From an uncultured Faecalibacterium sp. (lineage in GTDB: Bacteria > Bacillota > Clostridia > Oscillospirales > Ruminococcaceae): 55,087 nucleotides of DNA. Below, in pieces: positions 50,486 through 55,087 of this stretch; the stretch's first letter is position 1; every line of letters starts with the position of its first letter. The position numbers and the translations under genes were made by a program. The DNA lies in assembly GCA_934518555.1 (NCBI GenBank), contig CAKSXW010000008.1:1-55087 (forward strand), given 5' to 3'. The notes below the pieces were generated by a model. The model was not told where the DNA came from. It worked only from the letters and a program-made list of their open reading frames with translations, and made no database searches.

Positions 50486-50724
50486 GCCGGTTCTCCTTTC
50501 TCGACTGCCGGGAAGAAATACTCCCCGATCTTCTCTTGTGGGATATGCAGGACCTTGCAGACGGCGGTGATCTCCCCGAACCGCCAGCCGCCGCCAGCCG
50601 CCGGCGCATTGATCCGCCGGTTCAGGGTGCGGAGCCCGATGCCGGTAAGGGCCGCCAGCTCCTGCTGCTCCAGGCCCTCGTCCTCCATGAGGCGGCGGAG
50701 CTTGAGATAGGGTTTTCGTGTCAT
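50482..50724 (-). CDS. Small helix-turn-helix phage regulator
   Basis: 80 residues. LRRLMEDEGLEQQELAALTG and IGLRTLNRRINAP form an XRE-like helix-turn-helix; the C-terminus EKIGEYFFPAVEKG is typical of small phage excisionase/antirepressor-region regulators. AAGGAGG before ATG 50724. First gene of the long early operon after the switch region cassettes. Confidence 0.7.
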   Translation of the reverse strand: MTRKPYLKLRRLMEDEGLEQQELAALTGIGLRTLNRRINAPAAGGGWRFGEITAVCKVLHIPQEKIGEYFFPAVEKGEPA

Positions 50725-50735
50725 AGGGTACCTCC

Positions 50736-50764
50736 TTGTTGTGGTCTCCCTTCTGCGGTATACT
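50736..50764 (+). promoter_or_regulatory. Promoter of the plus-strand gene at 50788
   Basis: TTGTTG (50736-50741), 17 bp, TATACT (50759-50764), then a leader AATAAAAAACAGGAGG-like, closely matched by the one at 51180-51230. Confidence 0.65.
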
Positions 50765-50787
50765 GGATAAAAAACAGGAGGGATATT

Positions 50788-51153
50788 ATGAATCGGAAAG
50801 AAATCTGTGAAGCAATCGTTCTGACTGCGGCAGAGAAAAAGCTGCTGAAAAAAATCTGCAGGAATCCGCACCGGAAATGTGAACGGACTGAAGTAGAAGC
50901 ACTTGAAGAAGTAGGCTTAGTGGAACAGGATACGGAAAAACAGCCGAACTTTGGTGTTCCATTTCCATTGGGAACCTACTGCGTTTCAGACTTCTACTTT
51001 GTGTACAAAGAGTACCTGCGGGATAAATACCGGGACATGACCCTGCAATCACTCTGGCTCCCCATCGTGGTCAGTGTGGTCACCACCCTAACAGTAAACG
51101 CACTGCAATGGTTGTGGCCGCTGCTATCACAATGGTCTGCCAGTTGTCACTGA
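50788..51153 (+). CDS. C-tail-anchored small protein, convergent cassette 1
   Basis: 121 residues on the strand opposite to the early operon. The N-terminal part is charged and helical (KEICEAIVLTAAEKKLLKKI, winged-helix-like). A conserved-looking GTYCVSDFYFVYKEYLRDKYRDMTLQSLW (given in part) leads to one C-terminal transmembrane helix (LPIVVSVVTTLTVNALQWLW). GGAGGG before the ATG and its own promoter. AT-rich. The 3' end overlaps a 28-codon minus-strand frame. Function unknown. Confidence 0.65.
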   Translation: MNRKEICEAIVLTAAEKKLLKKICRNPHRKCERTEVEALEEVGLVEQDTEKQPNFGVPFPLGTYCVSDFYFVYKEYLRDKYRDMTLQSLWLPIVVSVVTTLTVNALQWLWPLLSQWSASCH

Positions 51154-51166
51154 AAAAGTCCTTCAT
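51080..51166 (-). CDS. 28-residue hydrophobic peptide
   Basis: MKDFFSDNWQTIVIAAATTI then AVRLLLGW. It has a near-perfect ribosome binding site (AAGGAGGTGACC) 3 bp from AGATG, the same leader that precedes the gene at 51639. A single hydrophobic helix with charged ends resembles small membrane toxins. It is antisense to the 3' end of the 50788 gene. Confidence 0.5.
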   Translation of the reverse strand: MKDFFSDNWQTIVIAAATTIAVRLLLGW

Positions 51167-51179
51167 CTTGGTCACCTCC

Positions 51180-51208
51180 TTGTGTGCACCTCGCTCCTGC
51201 GGTAGAAT
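51180..51208 (+). promoter_or_regulatory. Promoter of the plus-strand gene at 51234
   Basis: TTGTGT, 17 bp, TAGAAT, followed by TAAAAAACAGGAAGGAGG. Leader similar to that of the gene at 50788. Confidence 0.5.
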
Positions 51209-51233
51209 AAAAAACAGGAAGGAGGTGGTAATC

Positions 51234-51455
51234 ATGAATCGTGTTGTGGTAACGCACAAAAATGATGCACAGCGGTACATAAAAAGCGGTTGGACGCTTG
51301 AGAGTGAACAGGAAGTGATTCTGCCGGGAATCAACAAACAGTACACGGAATGTACGCTGTACTGGAAACAGTCGGGCGAACCGGCTGCACCGGATGGGCC
51401 GGAAGTGGAGCTAAAGACAAAGGATGTCACACCCAGCCCAAAACGTAGACGATAG
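51234..51455 (+). CDS. Small protein, convergent cassette 2
   Basis: 73 residues: MNRVVVTHKNDAQRYIKSGW, LESEQEVILPGINKQYTECT and a basic C-terminus SPKRRR. AAGGAGG lies 7 bp before the ATG. Its last 29 bp overlap the end of the minus-strand gene 51427-51639. No family recognised. Confidence 0.55.
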   Translation: MNRVVVTHKNDAQRYIKSGWTLESEQEVILPGINKQYTECTLYWKQSGEPAAPDGPEVELKTKDVTPSPKRRR

Positions 51456-51639
51456 AGCCGTCTGCTGCAATCTTTGCATCAAAAGCTATCCAGTTGCCGC
51501 TGGATAGCTTTTTTGCTACCTCGTTGCAGTCAGCGGTTTTGCAAATCCCCCGCACGGCACGTTCTGCGTCATTTCGGGGCGGTCGCTCCATGAGCGAGAG
51601 CGTCACGGGGTACACAGGAATATCCGAAAGCTCCTTCAT
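51427..51639 (-). CDS. Small phage protein downstream of the Cro-like gene
   Basis: 70 residues: MKELSDIPVYPVTLSLMERP, AERAVRGICKTADCNEVAKK and SIVYVLGWV at the end. AAAGGAGGTGACCAGA precedes the ATG. It follows the Cro-like gene, separated by a palindromic operator-like sequence. Function unknown. Confidence 0.6.
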   Translation of the reverse strand: MKELSDIPVYPVTLSLMERPPRNDAERAVRGICKTADCNEVAKKLSSGNWIAFDAKIAADGSIVYVLGWV

Positions 51640-51658
51640 TCTGGTCACCTCCTTTGAA

Positions 51659-51679
51659 ATGTCTACTTTAAGTAGACAT
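51659..51679. promoter_or_regulatory. 21-bp palindromic operator
   Basis: 10-bp arms (ATGTCTACTT and its complement) around one T, overlapping the 3' end of the Cro-like gene. It shares CTACTTTAAG with a site in the divergent promoter region. Confidence 0.65.
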
Positions 51680-51868
51680 ACTGGCGAAAAAAATTTGGTC
51701 GATGGGAATGCCGACGACCTCACTGATTTTCTTCGCTGTGGCCACAGTGGCATCTTCGGGGGACTGCTCGATCTTTCTGTAGGTATCCCGAGAAATACCG
51801 AGCTTTTCTGCCATTTCACGCTGCGTGAAGCCAGCGTACTGGCGAGCTTGTTTTACGGTGAATCCCAA
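51668..51868 (-). CDS. Cro-like XRE regulator
   Basis: 66 residues, one helix-turn-helix: KQARQYAGFTQREMAEKLGI, SRDTYRKIEQ. Starts at TTG 51868 with AAAGGAGG 8 bp upstream. First gene of the leftward lytic transcript from the divergent promoter pair, the usual place of cro; it should compete with the repressor for the operators. Confidence 0.82.
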   Translation of the reverse strand: MGFTVKQARQYAGFTQREMAEKLGISRDTYRKIEQSPEDATVATAKKISEVVGIPIDQIFFASMST

Positions 51869-51901
51869 ACTTTCAACCTCCTTTCATCTGGGTCTGAGAA
51901 T

Positions 51902-51930
51902 ACTATACTCTACTTTTGGTGGAATGTCAA
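51902..51930 (-). promoter_or_regulatory. Leftward lytic promoter
   Basis: Minus strand TTGACA (51930-51925), 17 bp, TATAGT (51907-51902). Confidence 0.85.
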
Positions 51931-51988
51931 GAACTTAAAGTAGAAAAATTTCGGAAAGATGTTGACAACTCTCTACTTTTGGTGTAAT
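51909..51988. promoter_or_regulatory. Repressor operator array
   Basis: TCTACTTTTGGTGGAAT (51909-51925) and TCTACTTTTGGTGTAAT (51972-51988) lie in the spacers of the two opposing promoters. A third, inverted site (TCTACTTTAAGT on the minus strand, 51944-51933) lies between them. Confidence 0.75.
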
Positions 51989-51990
51989 CT
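51962..51990 (+). promoter_or_regulatory. Repressor promoter
   Basis: TTGACA (51962-51967), 17 bp, TAATCT (51985-51990) with TG just before the -10. Confidence 0.8.
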
Positions 51991-52012
51991 CTACATATAA
52001 GGAGTGATTCAA

Positions 52013-52636
52013 TTGAGCATCGCTGAAAATATCAAAAGAATCCGTCAGGAGCACGGTCTGTCTCAGGCAGAACTTGGCAGAATTGCCGGGGTCAGCGACA
52101 AGGCGGTATCTACCTGGGAGCTGGGCATTAAGACGCCTCGCATGGGAGCCGTTGAAAAGATGTCGGTCTACTTTGGCATCCCCAAGAGTGCGATCGTTGA
52201 TGATGTGCAGCCTGCCCCTCAGCCCATCCCCCCGGGGTTTGACCCACCGCCCAGGATGTACAAGGTACCCCTGATTGGCAGTATCGCCTGCGGCACCCCC
52301 ATCCTGGCCCAGCAGAACATTGATGGCCATGTGGACGTGCCGGAGGATATCCGGTGCGATTTTTCTTTGGTGTGCCACGGCGACAGCATGGTGGATGCCG
52401 GCATCCACGACAAGGACGTGGTGTACATCCGCAGCCAGCCGGAGGTGGAGAACGGCGAGATCGCCGCTGTGCGGATCGGAGAGGAGGCCACCCTGAAGCG
52501 TGTGTACTACCAGCCCGGCACCCTGACGCTGGTGGCCGCCAACGCCGCCTATGCCCCCATGATCTACGCTGGCCAGGAGCTGGAGGAGGTGCGGATCGAG
52601 GGCAAGGCCGTGGGCTGGACCCACTGGCTGGGATGA
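52013..52636 (+). CDS. CI-like repressor with S24 (LexA-type) peptidase domain
   Basis: 207 residues. The N-terminal XRE helix-turn-helix is RIRQEHGLSQAELGRIAGVS and DKAVSTWELG. The C-terminal S24 domain has a catalytic Ser125 in GDSM and Lys162 in ATLKRV. The self-cleavage bond is likely Cys93-Gly94 (SIACGT), so DNA damage through RecA could induce the prophage. TTG 52013 has AAGGAG 8 bp upstream; a GTG three codons earlier overlaps that site. Confidence 0.9.
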   Translation: MSIAENIKRIRQEHGLSQAELGRIAGVSDKAVSTWELGIKTPRMGAVEKMSVYFGIPKSAIVDDVQPAPQPIPPGFDPPPRMYKVPLIGSIACGTPILAQQNIDGHVDVPEDIRCDFSLVCHGDSMVDAGIHDKDVVYIRSQPEVENGEIAAVRIGEEATLKRVYYQPGTLTLVAANAAYAPMIYAGQELEEVRIEGKAVGWTHWLG

Positions 52637-52668
52637 AAAAACACCCACCGGGTGTGCCGGTGGGCGTG
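52636..52668 (-). terminator. Terminator of hicAB
   Basis: Stem around CACCCACCGG / CCGGTGGG, with six T on the minus strand. Convergent boundary with the repressor gene. Confidence 0.75.
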
Positions 52669-52681
52669 AGAAGGAAAGAGG

Positions 52682-53077
52682 TCAGCCGATATTCAGTTTT
52701 GCTTTCAAAGCCTCCTGCAATGTGCCGGAGAAGTTGATGTCTGCTCGCTCCGCCATATCGTTCAGCCAGCTGGGAATGGACAAGGTTTTCTTGACGGCCT
52801 TGTTGTCAAAGAATTTGCGGTAGGCGATGGTGTCACAGCCGACGAGGGAAACGAACTCGGCCTCCCCGTGGGGCACAGCGTTCACACCGCTGGCAGCAGG
52901 AATGGCAGCACCGTCCTGCTCCAGATCGTACAGGGTCAGGCACAGTACGTCGTTAGCCATTTCCATTGCCTCCTCCAGCGTTTCGCCGCTGGTGAAGCAG
53001 TTGGGTAGATCGGGGAAGTTGACGGAGTAACCTGCATCCTCTTTGGTGAATACGGCCGGATAAAGATATTTTGCCAT
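52682..53077 (-). CDS. hicB: HicB family antitoxin
   Basis: 131 residues. The N-terminal partial RNase H-like domain (YLYPAVFTKEDAGYSVNFPD, GETLEEAMEMANDVL) neutralises HicA; the C-terminal RHH (SIPSWLNDMAERADINFSGT) binds DNA. GGAGG precedes ATG 53077. Lies 37 bp downstream of hicA; pair order toxin then antitoxin is usual. Confidence 0.9.
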   Translation of the reverse strand: MAKYLYPAVFTKEDAGYSVNFPDLPNCFTSGETLEEAMEMANDVLCLTLYDLEQDGAAIPAASGVNAVPHGEAEFVSLVGCDTIAYRKFFDNKAVKKTLSIPSWLNDMAERADINFSGTLQEALKAKLNIG

Positions 53078-53114
53078 AAAAACGACCTCCAAAATGATAT
53101 GGGAAAGAGGGGGC

Positions 53115-53300
53115 TCATTCAAGCCCCGCAGCTTTCAGGATGTTTCTCAGTGTGCCGATTGGAACCTCTTCTTTGCTGTGCCGTCCAACCGGGAATTTAG
53201 CCTTTGTAATCGGGCTGTACCACAGGGTGTGGTTGGCACCTTCCCGGAAAACGGTGCATCCGGCTTTTCGCAGGAGCCGTTCCAGTTCGCTGTACTTCAC
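53115..53300 (-). CDS. hicA: HicA family mRNA interferase toxin
   Basis: 61 residues of the double-stranded RNA-binding fold: SELERLLRKAGCTVFREGAN, catalytic His24 in GANHTLW, then GRHSKEEVPIGTLRNILKAAGL. It cleaves mRNA when free of HicB. Starts at GTG 53300 with AAAGGAGG upstream. Carried between repressor and integrase, so probably expressed in the lysogen as a stability or defence module. Confidence 0.92.
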   Translation of the reverse strand: MKYSELERLLRKAGCTVFREGANHTLWYSPITKAKFPVGRHSKEEVPIGTLRNILKAAGLE

Positions 53301-53325
53301 GGGTCAACCTCCTTTCTATGTCTAT

Positions 53326-53354
53326 ATTATAGCACGTATTTATACGTACGTCAA
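53326..53354 (-). promoter_or_regulatory. hicAB promoter
   Basis: Minus strand TTGACG (53354-53349), 17 bp, TATAAT (53331-53326), TGC before the -10. Confidence 0.85.
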
Positions 53355-53378
53355 TGAAATGCACGTAATTTTACGTGC
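53334..53378. promoter_or_regulatory. Two palindromic HicB operators
   Basis: ACGTAT-TT-ATACGT (53334-53347) inside the promoter spacer and GCACGTAA-TT-TTACGTGC (53361-53378) upstream of the -35. Both share the same centre and ACGTA half-sites. Confidence 0.78.
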
Positions 53379-53409
53379 AAAAACGTTATGTTTTAGGAAC
53401 GAAGCAAAC

Positions 53410-53443
53410 AAAAAACGCCCCGCCGACGGCAATCGGCAGGACG
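53410..53443 (-). terminator. Intrinsic terminator of the candidate phage RNA
   Basis: 11-bp stem (53416-53426 with 53433-53443, wobble pairs) followed on the minus strand by six T. Confidence 0.75.
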
Positions 53444-53487
53444 TAAGATAAGCGGCTCGCCCTTGTGGGGTCATCGCACACTCGACA
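53410..53487 (-). ncRNA. Candidate prophage small RNA upstream of int
   Basis: A consensus leftward promoter at 53493-53521 and a terminator about 75 nt away enclose no credible gene. A 44-codon frame starting inside has no ribosome binding site. Likely expressed in the lysogen. Confidence 0.5.
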
Positions 53488-53492
53488 CTGCG

Positions 53493-53521
53493 ATTATACC
53501 TCTTTTGGGTGGGCTTGTCAA
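53493..53521 (-). promoter_or_regulatory. Consensus promoter, leftward, before int
   Basis: Minus strand TTGACA (53521-53516), 17 bp, TATAAT (53498-53493); both hexamers perfect. Confidence 0.82.
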
Positions 53522-53546
53522 AGTGTATCCCAAAGGAGGTATTTTT

Positions 53547-54701
53547 ATGAAGCGGACCAACACGGCCCAATGGCTGCCAAACCAGAACCGCTGGCAGATC
53601 AAGGTGCAAAAGGACGGTGTGCGCCGGACCTTTACCAGCGCAAAGCCTGGCCGCACCGGCCAGCGTGAGGCCAACGCCAAGGCCGACGCCTGGCTGGATG
53701 ACGGCATTTGCAGCACCACCAAACGGTGTGCTGCTGTGTGGGAGGAATACATGATCTCGGTGCAGGCGTCTGCCGGCAGCAGCTATGGGGACCAGGTGGC
53801 AAAGTTTGGCCGGAACTACATCCTGCCTGTGGTAGGCGACCGCAGGATCGGTGACCTGAATACCGGAATGCTGCAGGACGTGCTGAACCGGGCCTACAAG
53901 GAGGGCTGTCTGCGCCCGGACAGCCAGCGCAAAAGCAAGGGGCCCCTCTCTCGCAAGACCTTGCAAGGCATCCGTGGGGTGGAGGTGGCCTTTGTCAAGT
54001 GGGCCCGGATGCACAAGTATACCACCCTGCGGCCCGAGGACGAAGGCCTGACGGTGCCAAGGGGGGCCCGGTGCAAGGGCAAGCGGATCCTCCAGCCCGA
54101 CGCCCTCCGGGTGCTGCTGTCCACCGACACCCGGGTGATCCGGGGCAAGGTGGTGCCGGATGAGCATATCCACGCCTACCGGGTGGCGGTCACCACCGGA
54201 TTGCGGCCCGGGGAGCTGCTGGGGCTCCGGGTGGGAGACCTGGAGGGCAGCAGGCTGCATCTGCGCCGGGCCATCAACCGCAGCGGCCAGGAGACCACCG
54301 GCAAAAACGAAAACGCCCTCCGCACCGTGGTGCTGCATCCCCTGGCCGCCGCTGAGCTCCGGGCTCAGTTGCAGCAGCGCACCTGTGACGAGGGCCGCCC
54401 CCTGCGTGACCAGGATCCCATCTTCCTGCTGGAAAACCAGCAGAGCCTCTACAACTACTGGCGGTCCTACCAGCGCAGCAACGGCATCGACCCTCCTGTC
54501 AGCCTGTATGAGCTGCGACACACCTTTGTGAGCATCGTGGAGGATGCCGTCTCCCCTGCCCAGCTGCGCCGCATGGTGGGCCACAGCCACAGTATGGACA
54601 CCTACGGCTGGTACAGCCACGCCGTAACAGGCCGGGACGCCGCTGCCGCCCTGGCGGTGTCCGACGCCCTGGCCCAGTATGCCCCCACCCGGCAAAAGTA
54701 A
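53547..54701 (+). CDS. int: Tyrosine integrase
   Basis: A 384-residue site-specific recombinase. An N-terminal arm-binding domain (QWLPNQNRWQIKVQKDGVRR) precedes a SAM-like core-binding domain (about 60-165) and the catalytic domain. Catalytic residues are Arg in TTGLRPGELLGL, Arg/His in YELRHTF (with Tyr where His is common), and HSHSMDTYGWYSH with the nucleophilic Tyr. AAAGGAGG lies before ATG 53547. It ends 134 bp from attR, as expected for an element integrated in tRNA-Tyr. Confidence 0.94.
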   Translation: MKRTNTAQWLPNQNRWQIKVQKDGVRRTFTSAKPGRTGQREANAKADAWLDDGICSTTKRCAAVWEEYMISVQASAGSSYGDQVAKFGRNYILPVVGDRRIGDLNTGMLQDVLNRAYKEGCLRPDSQRKSKGPLSRKTLQGIRGVEVAFVKWARMHKYTTLRPEDEGLTVPRGARCKGKRILQPDALRVLLSTDTRVIRGKVVPDEHIHAYRVAVTTGLRPGELLGLRVGDLEGSRLHLRRAINRSGQETTGKNENALRTVVLHPLAAAELRAQLQQRTCDEGRPLRDQDPIFLLENQQSLYNYWRSYQRSNGIDPPVSLYELRHTFVSIVEDAVSPAQLRRMVGHSHSMDTYGWYSHAVTGRDAAAALAVSDALAQYAPTRQK

Positions 54702-54721
54702 CCCATATCGCAACCCACTTT
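54700..54721 (+). repeat. Integrase arm-type sites, right end
   Basis: AACCCATATCGCAACCCACT followed by TT, matching the tandem repeats at 22184-22206 and 24201-24223, directly after int. Confidence 0.65.
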
Positions 54722-54834
54722 CAAGCGTCAGCCCCTGCGCTTTGGGGCCCGGCCTGTCGTAGATGTGCCCCAAAAAGTGACGTGAATGCTTGCTTTTTAT
54801 AGCCTGTGTGCCCCCACGGACGTGGATGATGCTT

Positions 54835-54859
54835 GTTCGAATCCACCCGCGCCCACCAA
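54835..54859 (+). repeat. Attachment core, right copy (attR)
   Basis: Exact 25-bp copy of the tRNA-Tyr 3' end at 22111-22135. Confidence 0.92.
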
Positions 54860-54864
54860 ACAAG

Positions 54865-54908
54865 AAAAATCCGAACCTATTTCCGATTGGAGAAGGGTTC
54901 GGATTTTT
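54865..54908 (+). terminator. Displaced original tRNA-Tyr terminator
   Basis: 13-bp perfect arms starting AAAAATCCGAACC, a GATTGG-containing loop, then T-rich sequence, 6 bp after attR. Confidence 0.8.
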
Positions 54909-55010
54909 CGTTTTCTTCGGGTTTGAGAATGAAGGCTCCCGTGGACGGCGCAAAACTCCGATACCTTGTCATAGACCGTAAGCCAATAACAAGATTTGGA
55001 GGGTAGGATT

Positions 55011-55087
55011 ATGAAGTACGATGAAAGAGCCTGCAAATTCAACATGGACACCGGCTGCGTGGAACTGCTGCTCCGGGATGGGAGAAA
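55011..55087 (+). CDS. Small hypothetical protein, start only
   Basis: First 25 codons, MKYDERACKFNMDTGCVELL then LRDGRK, cut by the window end. GGAGGG lies 7 bp before the ATG. The FNMDTGCVELLLRDG pattern resembles short DUF6061-like proteins of gut Clostridia. Host gene beyond the prophage. Confidence 0.6.
   Translation, partial: MKYDERACKFNMDTGCVELLLRDGR

Larger units (their letters stand above)
24148..54859. mobile_element. Intact siphovirus-type prophage in tRNA-Tyr
   Basis: A complete set of lysis, tail, head, packaging, replication, regulation and integration genes over about 30.7 kb. It ends in a 25-bp repeat of the tRNA-Tyr 3' end. Gene content (Dit, tape measure, G/GT chaperones, HK97-type capsid, SPP1-type portal) indicates a long non-contractile tail. 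Confidence 0.93.

Noticed and set aside
53340..53473. 44-codon frame starting within the candidate phage RNA
   Set aside because: No ribosome binding site and it reads through the terminator hairpin and the hicAB operators.

Overview
The window is a GC-rich bacterial chromosome segment with Firmicutes-type regulation: a T-box leader on valS, a TPP riboswitch with an intrinsic terminator, GGAGG ribosome binding sites, and TTGACA/TATAAT or extended TGnTATACT promoters. Gene content and style fit an anaerobic gut Clostridia member, probably Faecalibacterium-like (Oscillospiraceae). That assignment is inference from the gene set, not from a marker comparison.

Positions 1-22050 are host core genome. 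In order they hold: valS (partial) with its T-box; a methionine/one-carbon enzyme; GNAT and hflX; a candidate small RNA; an Lrp/AsnC regulator; a lipoprotein; a GT2 glycosyltransferase; two minus-strand genes (a membrane protein and an ArsC/Spx-like protein); a ferredoxin; polA-tsaD; an ABC permease/ATPase pair; brnQ under a promoter covered by a 24-bp perfect palindrome; a deformylase-like gene; and a thiamine operon (TPP riboswitch, thiW, thiM, thiE, thiC). An AgcS-type Na+/amino-acid symporter follows. The thiamine genes imply de novo pyrimidine synthesis (ThiC) combined with thiazole import and salvage (ThiW, ThiM) and coupling by ThiE.

Positions 22050-22134 are tRNA-Tyr(GUA). Its 3' end is an attachment site, and the 25-bp core recurs at 54835-54859. 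Between the copies lie two elements. The first (22135-24147) is a relic: a few accessory genes (Rha-like protein, RHH protein with its own operator), then a truncated holin fused tail-outward to a truncated serine recombinase. The second (about 24148-54859) is an apparently complete siphovirus-type prophage of about 31 kb.

The intact prophage has its lytic genes on the minus strand. Read from right to left they are: early replication/recombination (AAA ATPase, PDDEXK nuclease, DEAD-like helicase, SSB-like protein, primase-helicase), an ArpU-like late regulator with a candidate late promoter, HNH, portal, MuF protein with a swapped C-terminal toxin-like domain and an adjacent small gene, TerL, scaffold, capsid, connector proteins, tail genes with an A AAA AAC -1 frameshift, baseplate, a fibre-like protein, endolysin and two holins. 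The lysogeny end (51.6-54.7 kb) has divergent repressor/Cro promoters with repeated operators, a hicAB toxin-antitoxin pair, a candidate phage small RNA and a tyrosine integrase. Two small convergent gene pairs of unknown function lie just beyond the cro-like gene.

The items most worth following up are the MuF toxin/immunity cassette, the 31-bp palindrome inserted in a phage coding sequence, the relic prophage junction with its covarying duplicated terminator, the two orphan promoter-terminator RNAs, and the tandem convergent small-gene cassettes.
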